Shown here: piece by piece, positions 1-11,269 of the stretch
Numbering within the stretch: position 1 is the first letter of the stretch
How the letters are laid out: every line of letters begins with the position of its first letter
Source: Ianthella basta
Taxonomy: Eukaryota; Porifera; Demospongiae; Verongiida; Ianthellidae
Reading direction: 5' to 3'
DNA: 64,000 nucleotides
NCBI GenBank assembly: GCA_964019415.1
Contig: OZ025869.1
Location: 4,466,765 to 4,530,764, forward strand
Made by a program: the position numbers and the translations under genes
The notes under the pieces: generated by a model
What the model saw: only the letters and a program-made list of their open reading frames with translations
Database searches by the model: none
What the model was told of the DNA's origin: nothing

Positions 1-312
1 CTTTTATAACTCTGCTTAGATACATTACAGAGATGCTGCTGTGTACATGCACCCTGTCACCATTCAGTTTTCACCCTACCCTGTCAATGTTCAGCGGGGC
101 ATCTCGGTGTTTGCACAGCTGTCTGAATGTCCTCTACTGCTCCTTGACCGCAAATGATTCCTATGGCCTCAAAGACACTCTTCCACATATGATCCTGGCT
201 CCCTGCTCCAAGAGACTTCTGCATCTACTTGACACATATCTCTGGGTCGATCTGCTAAACACCAGGCCCACATTCAAGGTATGGTGAAATACGTTCAAGG
301 TGAGCTTGAAAG

Positions 313-747
313 CTATTGGAATGCATGCATATAAAATCCTGGGTTAAACATATACCATTGTAGGGGGCAGTTGTTCAGCATCTCGAACAACACAGCTATC
401 TTGCTGTGTTTGTGCACTCTAAGAAGCATTACATATGCTGGTTTGCGGTTTGTACAGTTTCTGGCAACACACTTAATGCTGCTACACATTCTTTCATGTG
501 CTTCAGTATTCAATGATCTCAAATTGGTGATAGGACTATGAATTAGAAGCGCATGGAAGTACAGGTCAAAGACTTGGTGCCAGCTAGCCAAATGTGAAAA
601 GAGAGTAAGACATGGCTCATGGTAGAGCCAGCACCTATTGTACAGCTGCAGGATTTGTTGTGAAATTCTATTAGATTCATTAGCATACATGTTCTCAGAA
701 ATGTTCACAACAGTTTCCATTAACTGCATTACTTGTGTCCACACCAC
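313..747 (-). CDS. Uncharacterised ORF, possible exon
   Basis: A 144-codon minus-strand frame whose composition looks protein-like rather than repeat-derived. It has an internal stretch reading EAHERMCSSIKCVARNCTNR with several Cys residues, followed by a basic, hydrophobic tail. I do not recognise the family. The style (a His-Glu-Arg core followed by Cys and basic residues) resembles C-terminal parts of some transposon-encoded proteins in invertebrates, but that is only an impression. No splice partners or promoter were identified. The flanks (1-312 and 748-970) show nothing I can name. Confidence 0.3.
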   Translation of the reverse strand: MVWTQVMQLMETVVNISENMYANESNRISQQILQLYNRCWLYHEPCLTLFSHLASWHQVFDLYFHALLIHSPITNLRSLNTEAHERMCSSIKCVARNCTNRKPAYVMLLRVHKHSKIAVLFEMLNNCPLQWYMFNPGFYMHAFQ

Positions 748-1160
748 GACCAGCTTTACTCATATTATTTAAGGCAGCAAATGCCCTAACTGCACACACT
801 CGGAGATCCACTCCAGTGTGTCCACCATCTTTACTATTTGCGGTAATTGTCTTACCTTCAACACTATAAATGTACTTTAGCCTTATGACAGCAATTTAGC
901 ATATGATTACAGTCTGTATCATTTCTCATCACTTATGACCATAAACTATAAACTAACTAACTAACCATAGACAGCGGCTGAAGGGAGCAAGTAGTAAACA
1001 CTGCAAGATAGCAGCCAGCAGGTCACCAACTTGGTTGCTAACTATTACTACTAATAATTTATACTATTACACTCTACAAATTAATGTACACACCACACTG
1101 TAAAGGCCTGAGTGGCTAGGTAGGGTCATGCTGATATTTCTAAGACACTAGCCAAAGGGG

Positions 1161-1209
1161 ATCAGATATCAGACATTTCAGCAGCACTACGGCTGCCTTC
1201 ATCAGTGAT
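1161..1209 (-). ncRNA. Hammerhead-like ribozyme motif, left foldback arm
   Basis: On the minus strand the order is 4-bp stem I, CTGATGA, a GC-rich stem II (GCAGC/GCTGC with one bulged G), GAAA, a short stem III of about 4 bp with a CTG loop, then ATC as the cleavage triplet and the return strand TGAT. The catalytic core is intact. The stems are short, as in the minimal hammerheads known from Penelope-like elements (established family knowledge). Activity is not implied. Confidence 0.55.
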
Positions 1210-1532
1210 TACAATGACACAAGCAGGTGCATAAATAGGGGGGTGGTCACGTGAGGCACTGGTGTTTACAGGAATAAGCATACATCATGCAATGTCTCTA
1301 GTGTTTACAGGAATGAGCATACATCATGCAATGTCTCTAACCGGAAAAATGGGTTAAAATGATAAGTGAAAATGTAACCACCTATCCATTATTAGTATTA
1401 TTTCAATTTCACTTATTATTTTAACCCATTTTTTGGTTAGAGACATTGCATGATGTATGCTTATTCCTGTAAACACCAGTGCCTCACGTGACCACCCCCC
1501 TATTTATGCACCTGCTTGTAAGTGTCATTGTA

Positions 1533-1581
1533 ATCACTGGTGAAGGCAGCCATAGCGCTGCCAAAACGTGTGATATCTGAT
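1533..1581 (+). ncRNA. Degenerate hammerhead-like motif, right foldback arm
   Basis: Mirror copy of the left-arm motif. Here the core reads CTGGTGA and the GAAA box reads AAAA, so the bases needed for catalysis are altered, while the 6-bp stem II GGCAGC/GCTGCC is perfect. It is most likely inactive. Confidence 0.5.
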
Positions 1582-1708
1582 CCCCTTTGGCTAGTGTCTT
1601 TCAGAGATATCAGTACACACCACACTGTTGTTGTCTGTTGTGAATCATTATAGTGAACATTAAACATTACTTAACCTCGTTCAATATCATGTGCTCGTAT
1701 AACTTTTA

Positions 1709-2062
1709 CTACATTTTACTTTCATGAGTAAGCCGTCGCTCATGAACAGAAAATCCATTGGGCATCCCCAAGCTTGCTTTGGATAGGTATACTGCTTGAG
1801 GTAATTGGGGGCCAAACTGTGCCTTCCTCCAGGGTTTTCTCATATAGCAAACACCTGTAGTTCCTATCCTTTCCCACCAACAGTTGCAGAGCATCATGGG
1901 CTTGTCATACGCCTTCAGCTTCCTGGTTACAACTAGGTACCTCCTCAGCTTTTTGGATTCGTCAGTTGTTATGACAGATGCTTTCAATGTCTTTTTGTGG
2001 GCCCTTGCAAATGCTTCACAGTCATCCAACAATGATGTGGTATCTTCCTGCTGTTGAACCAA
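1709..2062 (-). CDS. Uncharacterised ORF
   Basis: A 117-codon minus-strand frame with normal amino-acid composition: acidic N-terminus, a central basic segment, then a Trp/Cys-containing stretch (LCNCWWERIGTTGVCYMRKP). It begins just past the dispersed repeat. The frame remains open upstream of the Met, so this could be the last exon of a longer gene. No domain recognised. Confidence 0.35.
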   Translation of the reverse strand: MVQQQEDTTSLLDDCEAFARAHKKTLKASVITTDESKKLRRYLVVTRKLKAYDKPMMLCNCWWERIGTTGVCYMRKPWRKAQFGPQLPQAVYLSKASLGMPNGFSVHERRLTHESKM

Positions 2063-3838
2063 CTTCCTCGCTACTTCATTACGATCAGTTCAATAGGTAT
2101 TAAAGCAGTACATGTATAAGTTTCTATTTCATCCATCAATTATATATATCTGTATATGATAATATTCTTTACAATGTTTTTTAGTAAAAGGGTACTATGA
2201 TATCTGATGCATCAAATGGGCAGTGCACAGCACCACCTATGCAATATTATAATGTTGCATACTATATAGTACTATCTGTATATTCCCTGCTTTTTCAACG
2301 CATCTAAGAGAAAGGTTGCCTCATACGAGGCAAGGAGATTGCAATTTAATAAGAAAGTTAGGGAAAGAAATTGACACAGAAATGAATTCAGTAAATGTAA
2401 TCAGTCTACTAGTTATGGCCTTCTGCATAGCTACATATATTCTTATAGATCAGATTATCTGCATTATAGGTGAATCCAGGAGTTGATTGCGTTAACACAC
2501 ATTAAACAGCGTTTAGCGAAATGTTGCACGACTGAAGTCGTGATCACTCCCACTAGGAACGATATTTTGAAAGAATGCCGCGCTCCTGTGCTCAACCCAC
2601 GTCGACCTGTTCACTCTCGTACCTTGAAAGAGGTGTCATGCACTCGCTAAACTTGCACAGATCAGCATTTGCCGCTGCAACCCCACTACCGCATAGAGTG
2701 TGTTTTGTACTGCCGTTGTCCATCGTCCTCTAGCTCGCCGCCTCCTCCCTCTCCTTGTGCACAGCCAAAACAACACCAGGATTGAAAGCAGCTCTTCAAA
2801 CGCCGGAAATTAACCGTTCACCAGCAGCGAAAATTGTCCGTGTGAACACAAACCGGATCTAATCCGGATGCGAATCCGGTTCTTAAATAATGGTCCGTGT
2901 GAAAGGGGTAATATTAAAGCAGTGGCAGAGGAAAAAAATCTGGAGAGTCAACAATAGGAACTGGGTAATGATTCAAAGCTGAATTACACGATTACATCAT
3001 AGGTTGATACTGCAAGTGCAGATTTGTAGAACCAGCTGATATTGTAAGGAAGAAGCAGCCACCAATGTACATTTTGAGATGAGGCATGATAACAGATTGT
3101 GAATAGCAGGCTCACATGAGGTTCTATGCCACATAATCCAAAGCACAGGTCATTGCAAGCTTGGAAATGTAATAATTTAAACCTAGCAATTCAGTTTAAA
3201 TTTACGTACATGATCTATTATCGTTTCAAACACATTCAATGTTATACAGGCTATTTTGATGGGAAATCTAATGGCTAATAATTGTTGGTCAAATTGTCCT
3301 GTTCACCAGTAAAGAGCACATTTAAAGACTACAGCTTCTGTGAAGAAATTCCATTCATTACATGAGTATAGCTACAAGTATTTGAAAGTAGAGTTAATGG
3401 AACACCATAGCTGTGTCAAACTTGGTGAGGGCACATCAATATCAGATAATATGGCAGCAGCTACACAATAGCACGAGATCTAGTGGAACTTATTGCCAGT
3501 AGTTAATTTGCCCCAATTGTGTATTGAGAGGACGCAAATAACGATACGGAGCTGTGGACTCTGGCACTGATAATTTGGCCAACAGAAGTAACCATTAAAA
3601 TAGTGTTTGCGCTAGGTTCAAGAATTGTGACTTGGTCATGCAATCTTGTCACATTTCTGTCACTACCTAGATTACAGTAGCTACGAGCAATATACTCTGC
3701 AGAAAATAGAAATATTGATTCAGCCAAAAGGGAAGCAGCTGGACCAGTTCCACTGAGCCTGAAAAGATAAAATATTATTTTTTTCCAAAGTATCCAGGTC
3801 ATATACGTAAACAGTACAACAAAACAACACACTGAAAA
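2063..3838. other. No gene seen; CpG-rich island-like patch at 2560-2910
   Basis: Mostly AT-rich DNA without a convincing frame. The patch 2560-2910 is richer in CG and ends with three CCGGAT words in about 30 bp arranged as AACCGGAT...ATCCGGTT, then GTGTGAAAGGGG. It could be a promoter or the end of an unrecognised DNA transposon. I cannot tell which. Confidence 0.3.
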
Positions 3839-6800
3839 TTGATATTATTGATGATCAATGGGAGAGAGGCATATGATGATGGGTCGGCTCAGGTGGGTGA
3901 CGTCCCTGAGCGTCGCGCAATTCCAACAGCGCCGGTCGAGAGTGGTTATGGAAGAAAGCCTAAAGTGTTTTGTCCAAGAATCGTCACCAACATCGCGACT
4001 TACAACGTTCGCACTCTAAAGGCCAAGTGGAGACAGCAAGAGCTAGTTGGATTTCTAGAGAAGAAGAGAATCGATGTGTGTGCTATCCAAGAACACAGGA
4101 TTTGTCTTTCAAACAGCAGTAGTCCAAGCTCCTACAGTAGAGTTTTGCATTTACCAGGCGGATGGAGGTTAGTTACTCACACTGCGGATGATGGTGGTTC
4201 AGGAGGTATAGGGTTTCTGGTGTCTCCAATAGCCTTCAAATGTCTTGATAGAGTAGAATACAAGTCAGATAGAGTCATGCGACTCCAATTTTCTGGCCAC
4301 ACTAAAGGAGCTCCTAGGACTCATCTGGTTTGTGCCTATGCCCCTACCAATGTAGCTGACTCGGCTACTAAAGATCTCTTCTACTCACAGCTACATCAGA
4401 CCATAGATCCCTTACCTAAGAGAGACCGTCTCTTTGTTCTTGGTGATATGAATGCACGACTTGACTCCCGTTTCTGTAAGTTCCCAATACACTCAAGTGC
4501 CTCTGACAATGGAGAACGAATGGCTGAGTTTATGGAGGAGCAGGGTCTATTCTCTGCCCAGTGTGCCAAGGATAAACCTCGCAGACAGTGGTACACCCAT
4601 TGTGGACCACAAGGATTTCAATCCAGAATCGACCATTGCCTCACAAGACGTAAGTTTGCTAGCTCTGTACTTGACTGCCAACTATACCGTGTGGTTGCTC
4701 CAGCATCAGACCATCGACTAATGAAAATTAGAGTGACCATGAAGTTAGCTACTCCTAAGAAGACCAACAGGGTGCCCTCCTTAGATTATGCAAGGTTGAA
4801 GGAGGCCCCCATTGCTGAGTTAGTGGAGTCCGATGTTTGTGCTGCCACTGGGGATACACCATCTTACGAGCTATTTGTTGCTGCTGCCAAAACTGCATGT
4901 GAAACTCATCTTCCAGTCAAACCACGATTTGTACGCTCCAAGCCTTGGTTAGACACTGACATCATCACAGCGCGTGATCTGGTAGCGGAGGCTCAAAGAA
5001 CATACAAGGAGGTGAGAAGTGATGACTCAAGGCAAAAGATGGCTGATGCAACAAAATCTCTAGCACAACTGTATGTAGACAAAGAGGAGGTGTTCTATGC
5101 AAGTATGGCCAGTGAGGTGGAGCAGGCTAGCAAGGATGGAAAGCATAGTGCTGCATGGAAAGTGATTGATCGAATGACAGGGAGGAAGTGTAGACAAGTT
5201 TGTAGCATTGCAGCAGACTCTCAGCAGGACAGACTGACTCTGTGGCGTGACCACTTCATGCAGCTTTTAGCATCTAAACCACCAGATGTTGCTCTGCCAG
5301 TGCTGCAAGTGCATGAGGGTATGCTGCCTATTGATGAGGGTTCCATCTCACTAAATGAAATAGCGACTGCCGCCTCACAGTTGAAGACAGGAAAGGCCTG
5401 TGGCATGGACTCTATTCCACCTGAGCTGCTTAAGCTCACTGGCATACACGAGATCCTGTTGCCAGTACTGAATCAAGCATTTGAGACTGGAGTGGTGCCT
5501 GATGAATGGAAGGTGTCTGGCATCATTCCCATCTTCAAGAAGGGGGATGCCTCAGTGTGTGCAAACTATCGGGGTATTGCACTCATGTCACTCGCTGCTA
5601 AACTGTACAACAGGATATTGCTCAATCGTATCCAACCACATGTTGAACCCTTGCTGCGACCCAATCAGAATGGGTTTCGCGTAGGCAGATCTACCGTCCA
5701 ACATATCCTAGCCCTACGGCGAATCATTGAAGAGTGTACGGTGAGGCAGGAATGCCAGTGTGTGGTTACTTTCATTGACTTTTCAAAAGCATTTGACTCC
5801 ATCTCGAGAACCAGAATGGAAGAAGTCCTGTACAACTACGGTCTCTCCACCAAGATAGTAACTGCAGTAATGTCGATGTACTCAGGAACAGCCGCACGAG
5901 TGGTGACTGCAGATGGTTGCAGTGCAGACTTTCAAGTAGAAGCAGGTGTCCTACAAGGTGATACACTGGCCCCCTATCTGTTTGTCATTGTTGTGGACTA
6001 TGTCCTCAGAGCTGCTATTCCAGATGACAGTGTTGGATTCATGATCCAAAAGCGCCTATCGCGTCGACACCCAGCCAAATATGTGACAGATTTGGACTTC
6101 GCAGACGACATCGCCCTCCTGTCTGGCACCATGGCCAACGCACAGACCCTACTCACAGCAGTTGAGGAAAATGCGGCTGCTGTTGGCTTGCACATCAACA
6201 TGAAGAAGACCGAGTACATCAGAATAGGTGACTTTTCTGGCGACACTCACCCTACACTGAGAGTGAGTGGTGGGGAAATTGCTGAGGTAGCCGATTTCAG
6301 GTACCTTGGCAGCTGGATTATGTCATCAAACAAGGACTTTGTGGTACGTCGTGCATGTGCATACGAAGCAGCAAACAAATTGTGGAGGGTGTGGAAGTCT
6401 GGGTGCAGCCGTAACACTAAGATCAGAGTATTCAAAGCCACAGTAGAGAGTGTTCTGCTTTATGGAGCAGAAACCTGGACCTTGACTGAGCAGCTGACAT
6501 CGAGAATCTGTGGCACCTACTCTAACTTGCTGCGCAAAGCCCTGAACGTGCACTGGAGAGATCGCATCACTAACGTAGAGCTGTACGGAGACCTACCACG
6601 AGCAGATGACATCATACGAGACCAGCGCCTACATTTTGTTGGGCATGCTGCTCGCTGCATCAAAGACAGATACCAACCAGTGGCAGACCTAGTATTCTGG
6701 CAGGGCTCAGGTCCTATGCGAAGGGGGCAGGGAAACAGAAGGACATTCCTCAAAACAATCATTAGTGATCTGGGAGGACATATGACTGCTGCAGAAATCT

Positions 6801-6847
6801 CAAGATGTGCTGCTGACAGAGACGAATGGAGGAAGCGAATCAACTAG
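3839..6847 (+). CDS. LINE ORF: APE-type endonuclease plus reverse transcriptase (RTE-like)
   Basis: A single uninterrupted frame of 1002 residues. The N-terminal EEP endonuclease shows N56 (ATYNVRTL), E85 (AIQEHR), D203/N205 (LGDMNARL) and D291-H292 (ASDHRLM). The reverse transcriptase follows: FKKGDASVCANYRGIAL, motif A around D647 (FIDFSKAFDS), motif B QGDTLAP from residue 706, motif C FADD at 754-757, and YLGSWI (motif E). The C-terminus has the HFVGHAARC-type tail usual in RTE/CFDP2-like elements. There is no separate ORF1 and no RNase H. The frame looks intact and every expected catalytic residue is present, so the copy is young or selected. The N-terminal 45 residues are unremarkable and the true start could lie slightly downstream. 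The RTE assignment is by motif style; CR1/L2-like is less likely. Confidence 0.9.
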   Translation: MILLMINGREAYDDGSAQVGDVPERRAIPTAPVESGYGRKPKVFCPRIVTNIATYNVRTLKAKWRQQELVGFLEKKRIDVCAIQEHRICLSNSSSPSSYSRVLHLPGGWRLVTHTADDGGSGGIGFLVSPIAFKCLDRVEYKSDRVMRLQFSGHTKGAPRTHLVCAYAPTNVADSATKDLFYSQLHQTIDPLPKRDRLFVLGDMNARLDSRFCKFPIHSSASDNGERMAEFMEEQGLFSAQCAKDKPRRQWYTHCGPQGFQSRIDHCLTRRKFASSVLDCQLYRVVAPASDHRLMKIRVTMKLATPKKTNRVPSLDYARLKEAPIAELVESDVCAATGDTPSYELFVAAAKTACETHLPVKPRFVRSKPWLDTDIITARDLVAEAQRTYKEVRSDDSRQKMADATKSLAQLYVDKEEVFYASMASEVEQASKDGKHSAAWKVIDRMTGRKCRQVCSIAADSQQDRLTLWRDHFMQLLASKPPDVALPVLQVHEGMLPIDEGSISLNEIATAASQLKTGKACGMDSIPPELLKLTGIHEILLPVLNQAFETGVVPDEWKVSGIIPIFKKGDASVCANYRGIALMSLAAKLYNRILLNRIQPHVEPLLRPNQNGFRVGRSTVQHILALRRIIEECTVRQECQCVVTFIDFSKAFDSISRTRMEEVLYNYGLSTKIVTAVMSMYSGTAARVVTADGCSADFQVEAGVLQGDTLAPYLFVIVVDYVLRAAIPDDSVGFMIQKRLSRRHPAKYVTDLDFADDIALLSGTMANAQTLLTAVEENAAAVGLHINMKKTEYIRIGDFSGDTHPTLRVSGGEIAEVADFRYLGSWIMSSNKDFVVRRACAYEAANKLWRVWKSGCSRNTKIRVFKATVESVLLYGAETWTLTEQLTSRICGTYSNLLRKALNVHWRDRITNVELYGDLPRADDIIRDQRLHFVGHAARCIKDRYQPVADLVFWQGSGPMRRGQGNRRTFLKTIISDLGGHMTAAEISRCAADRDEWRKRIN

Positions 6848-7600
6848 CTACATAGGCCATGCAACTACCAACTTACTGATATTGCACAACTTTCATTGGA
6901 CATGTGTACACTATAGCTTCTTGTATGTAGCCCCGGTGCTGTAATAGGCCGACGTATGTATGATTGGTCTCCAGCTGGGTACCTACTGCTTTCAGGGAGG
7001 GACTATGTTAACTGAATGTCGGCTTTGAGGAGGTGAAGGAGCAAGTCCCAATTCTGACCGTCTTTCCTGTGGTGTTTGTTTTATACGACATCAACCGTTG
7101 AATCACTGTGGTACACAAATACATTCAACTTTCCCTACTGGTGACATTGATCTTACGGCTTATAGAGTATTTCATTCCACAAGCAACATACAACTCAGCC
7201 CACACTTACGTCATTACCACACCACAACACCAATTTGTTAGATTTGTGAAACTCTACATATGTAAGCAAACAGTAGCATGACACTCAAGATGTCACTGTG
7301 GACACACAAAGACTCTACATGATAAGTGTGACGTGGTGCCCAGGGAGATGGCCATGACAACTTGGCTGCACTTTACGTACAACTAAACACATAAAGCAGC
7401 TGAGGATATGCTGTGTATCCATTTACCTGCAAAAAGCTTCGTCTTCTCGGTCTGAAGTCCATGTTTGAACATTTTGCAGTTTTAATTTTGCAATTCCCAG
7501 AATGTTATGCCATTTTACAGCACTTTGATATTCCTAGCTGTAAATTGGAGAGACAACCAGAAGTGTTGCTTTCACTGTTGCACATGCTGACGCAACTTAT
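6848..7600. other. Probable LINE 3' region, then unassigned DNA
   Basis: Sequence directly downstream of the LINE stop. No clear poly-A or short tandem tail marks the end, so the element boundary is unresolved. Beyond about 7100 nothing is recognisable. Confidence 0.35.
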
Positions 7601-7614
7601 GGCTCTTCTCTACG

Positions 7615-7905
7615 TAGGCCTTCACTTCTGCATTGAGTTCTTCGCTGAGCAATAGCAGGCACTCCTTTTGATTGGGAAGCTCTGTAATGGGCCCGCTGCC
7701 TCGCTCTTCCATAATTCGGCAAAGTACTTTAACTTTCAACTCCTGACGGTGATTTCCTTCAGATCAATGCTCCATAGCTTGTTATACTTTGAAATTCCCC
7801 TGTTATTTCCTGAATCCATTGCATATCTAGCAACTTCAGCACCTTGCTGTGATATAAACTTCTGATATGAGACACACTGCTGCTTGGTACTGTTGCCTTC
7901 AGAGC
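7615..7905 (-). pseudogene. Pogo-like transposase N-terminal fragment
   Basis: Read on the minus strand, the fragment gives QQGAEVARYAMDSGN, then ITVRSELKVKVLCRIMEERG, then LLLLSEELNAEVKAYVEK before a stop. This pattern (AEVARYA..GN..., a helix-turn-helix, then L..EL...V..Y) resembles the N-terminal DNA-binding part of pogo/Tigger-type transposases seen in sponges and cnidarians. The reading shifts frame once near 7760, and the catalytic domain is absent. It is a broken fragment with a tentative family call. Confidence 0.4.
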
Positions 7906-8139
7906 TGCACGAAGCGAGGATGCTTGAGACTTTTTGTTAGCCTTCTCTATCACCTCTGGCTTCACTTTGGCCAACAAGGGTCCATACACATTGGGAGAGA
8001 TGCAGAACAAGGGGAGAAGTACTTTAGCAAAGCCAGCGGAGCTATAACAGGTAACAACACTCTCAGTATACTTGCTGGTATGACATTCCAGGCATACACA
8101 ATAGCACAAAGAACAATGTACGATGGACAAGTGTGAATC

Positions 8140-10050
8140 AAAAATCTCTACACATACCCATAGGTATTAGAGGGAGGTAAAAAGGTTTTCCACAAAAACA
8201 AGGAGAGATGTAGGGATGGTGCCACGTGCCTCTGAAGCCCACGTGTCCTTGCATGGAAAACTGTCTGGTGAAAAAACTGCAGGAACAAGGAGTACCATTC
8301 CATGCCCAGCCCATAGTACCATTCCAAGAAGGGGTACCATTCCATGCTCAACAACCCAAGTGAGCATTATGCAGCGTCATATTTCAATGACACTCTGCAT
8401 GGATACGTCACCATCCCTACATCTGGCACCATCAGTGGTTGGTCAGGCACAGGTTGTCCAAAGTTGTATCACTGACATTACTATAAGTCTGAAGTGATGG
8501 TTAATTAAATGGTACTGAAAGATGGTCTGTGGTTGAGCTGTATTTCATGATACACAGTGCCTAGGGGTATGTATAGCCTTGGGAGGCTGAAAGAAATACA
8601 CTGTAGTCTAACAATGGAGCAGTCAGGCTGAATAACGTCATGAGGTGTAGCTGTTGTATGAAGCTGGAAGGGTTGAGTTGGGGGTTCAGAGGCGGGTCAG
8701 GATCGATAAGAGGGTCCTGGGATCTGTGTGCTTTGTGTATACCCGTTTTCATTTGTGTGGTTGGGATATGTGTGATTCAAGCGTGTCTTCTCCTTGTAGG
8801 GTTGTGTTCAAGGCCCGGGGTCTGTGGAGTTGAGGGGGAGCAGTAGGTAATGGTTAGGATAGGGTGACTGACTGTATACTGTTTGTATTGTTGTGATATT
8901 ATATGATTTTTGTACATTGTAAAGTTAGTTGTTGTAATTACATGTTGTAAGTGATGTGTTTTGCGTTGTAGTTATGTTGTTCAGTGACTGTTGTTGTCGT
9001 TAGGAGGGTTGTGTTGCGGTGATTGTGTCTGTCGATAGTGTGTCCAAAGCTCTTTAGTAGTAGTTGCCCTTCCTGGCGTTCGTGAGAAAATGGCCGCAAT
9101 TTTGGATGTAACATATTTGTTAGTAAGTTTGTGATAGGTTCTCTAATAGTGTTCCTCGTATAATTTGGGTATATTTCATAGGTTGGGGATTTGTGGGGGC
9201 TAGTTTGTGGTTGGTTAGTTTGTGTGTGGTGTATATTTTTATTAGTTTGTGTAGTAGTAGGTTATAGTCCGCCATTTTGGCAGTTCCACATGGTAGTTGT
9301 CATGGTTTAATTTTTGGACAATGGCCACCGCCACGTTTTCCGTCAACATTAGGTGAGTTATCACCTGTTTCGGCCTGGTTAGGGGTTTGTGTGGGGGCTG
9401 GTTTGTGGTTGGTTAGTTTGTGCATACTGTATATTTCCATTGGTTTGTATAGAGGTAGGTTGTAGTCCAAAGCTCTTTAGTAGTAGTTGCCCTTCCTGGC
9501 GTTGGGTTAGTGGTGGAGTTCAGTACTTCGGGATTGATTTAGGGGTGGATTTCTACTCTCCATCCTTGTTGTAGTTAGGTTTGCCTGTTTCGGTCAGGGT
9601 AGTGTATAGGGTAGGACTGCTTAGTGTTTCAGGTGGGTGTGGTTTGGCCTACTAGGTAGGCTACTTTACACCCTTCGCCCTCAGTGGGCACCCCTTAGCG
9701 ACTGCAGCAAGTCCTAAACGGTATTACCTGGGTTAAGGTTGGGTTAAGGTTGGGTTCTTGGGGTTTATGTGTTGCCGGATCAACTAAAGAATGTGATCGC
9801 AGCCATTTTACAGCAATGATCACATCACATGACGTCATACGTCATTTACACCATTCCTTTCTGGTGACTTCAGCGAAACGAATCATGAACAGGAGGGCGA
9901 AGAAGAGAGCTTACAGGGACTGGTACTGGATTGTCTACAAATGCAATAAAGAACTCAAAATGCGCGATGACTACAGATTTCTAGGGCTCTAAACTGGATA
10001 CTGTGTGGCTATGTCTCTCAGCAGGCTTGCAAAAATGGCAGATGATGACC
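8140..10050. other. TG/GT-rich non-coding DNA with an internal duplication
   Basis: No convincing gene. 8290-8350 has three loosely tandem copies of GTACCATTCCA. The block around 9041-9275 is partly repeated at 9385-9500: TTAGTAGTAGTTGCCCTTCC occurs in both, and a TTTGTGGTTGGTTAGTTTGTG-like stretch precedes the second. Both copies are on the same strand, so this is an approximately 420-bp spaced direct duplication. Confidence 0.6.
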
Positions 10051-10069
10051 CTCTGTAGAAGTCTTTCCA

Positions 10070-11060
10070 CATAAATTCATCCAGGTAAGAGGAGATGAAT
10101 TCATGCTTGCACCCTTTCATCTTCTTAGTTTGCTTTTTGCGCGCTCCCAGTAAATTTCTACATTGTTTGTATGCACCCCAGCTACTGGATCTTTGAAGTG
10201 GAGACTGTGGTTCACAGTGGAGTGTGACGAGACATTAGGTAATGCAGTAACTTGACTGTAGGCACTCCACTGATCCGAGTAGATGATTGTCCCAGGTTCG
10301 ACATGGGCCTGTATAATTGGTAGCAAAGTTGCTGCATCTCTCTGTGGAACAACCTCCATGTAGCCATGCGCAAGAGTGGTGGACGTGTCGACCATTCTGA
10401 ATACCCACACTTCTCTCTGGGTGGGTGTCCCCGATGATGCTGTATCACAGGGCAATAACAGACTATTTAATTACATTGTACTATAGGTATGTACTGTGCA
10501 CTTTGTTTGTTTATTATTACTTTTACCATAATTATTATTGCTTTTACTGTTAATATATCCATAGTTAGTCATTACAGCACCCAGAATAATTGCTTACTTT
10601 GTATTTGTGTACAAATAGCAACTCATCTATTTGTACCACCACACCGTCTCCCCCAAGCATTGTTGGACCATCATTTATCAGCCGAGTAGAGCAGACATCT
10701 CTGCAGAACTGGTACACATCTACTGCTGTAACCTGTGATATCTCAGCTTGGAGTGCAGCAGTGCACACGCCCACATCCAAGCTCCACAAGTAGAGCAGGA
10801 AGATCCACTTGTTCAGTGGCAGCTTTGATTTAGCAAAAAAGCTTCCTGCTCTGATCGTCTTCATGGTGTAACACTGGGGGAGCGCCAAGTGTAGCCATCC
10901 TTTGACCCCCCTGTTCTGTTTGTTCTGTCAAGACCATGGCAGTGCCATTATTGCACTTCGTGCAGTCCATCCTGGAGGCCAGCAATCCCTTATTTTTCAT
11001 CCACTCAATTAACTTGCTTTTGTCTCCAAAGATTATAGCTCCCAGTGAAAACAGAGACAT
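10070..11060 (-). pseudogene. Merlin (IS1016-like) DNA transposon transposase, broken
   Basis: Minus strand, N- to C-terminal. First a zinc-ribbon-like start (LLASRMDCTKCNNGTAMVL, 10990-10920). Then TMKTIRAGSFFAKSKLPLNK and the first catalytic Asp in VVQIDELLF (about 10625). Next come the second Asp in IIYSDQWSAY (about 10285) and the Glu in HTNNVEIYWERAK (about 10155). These are the ISXO2-like DDE landmarks of Merlin. An intron with donor GTAAGC follows HKYK at about 10605. The frame shifts near 10880, near 10415 (HHRGHPPRE into REVWVF) and near 10120 (KLRR into KMKGC), so it cannot make a full protein. Merlin elements normally leave 8-9-bp target duplications. I could not fix the ends of this copy. 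Confidence 0.85.
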
Positions 11061-11269
11061 TCTTCGCAGTTTAGTCTCAAATCTCTCGCTAAACCAACGC
11101 TAGCACGTGATTCGGTGCACAGGTGAGTGTATGATGATTGTAACATAATTCAGTGTTGTTTCCTTAGTGGACAGTGCCGACGGTGATGAGCAGCATATTT
11201 TATAAATGCGGTTAATTATAGCTGTGTGCAATTTTTGCTACTCATTCCCTTGCTGCTTATTGAGTATAC

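Larger units (their letters stand above)
1101..1612. mobile_element. Palindromic (foldback) insertion with 15-bp flanking duplication
   Basis: Two arms in opposite orientation (about 1130-1375 and 1420-1612) share long words such as CACTAGCCAAAGGGGATCAG and GCATACATCATGCAATGTCT. The left arm contains an extra tandem copy of about 40 bp. The insertion is bounded by GTACACACCACACTG at 1086-1100 and again at 1613-1627. The related locus at 38.9 kb has only one, slightly diverged copy. About 30 bp at the left (1101-1130) has no mirror partner. There is no coding capacity. Each arm holds a hammerhead-like core (separate entries), which suggests descent from a ribozyme-bearing retroelement repeat. 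Confidence 0.75.
970..1720. repeat. Dispersed repeat interrupted by an insertion; relative at 38815-39030
   Basis: The segments 970-1100 and 1628-1720 together match 38815-39030 in the same orientation (shared words include GCAAGATAGCAGCCAGCAGG, GCTCGTATAACTTTTACTAC). In the 38.8-kb copy the two halves are directly joined, so it preserves the state before insertion. A third short piece of the family (GACAGAGCAGCGACT) occurs near 44250. Confidence 0.8.

Noticed and set aside
4396-6843. Several minus-strand and shifted frames inside the LINE
   Set aside because: Shadows of the 1002-aa frame.
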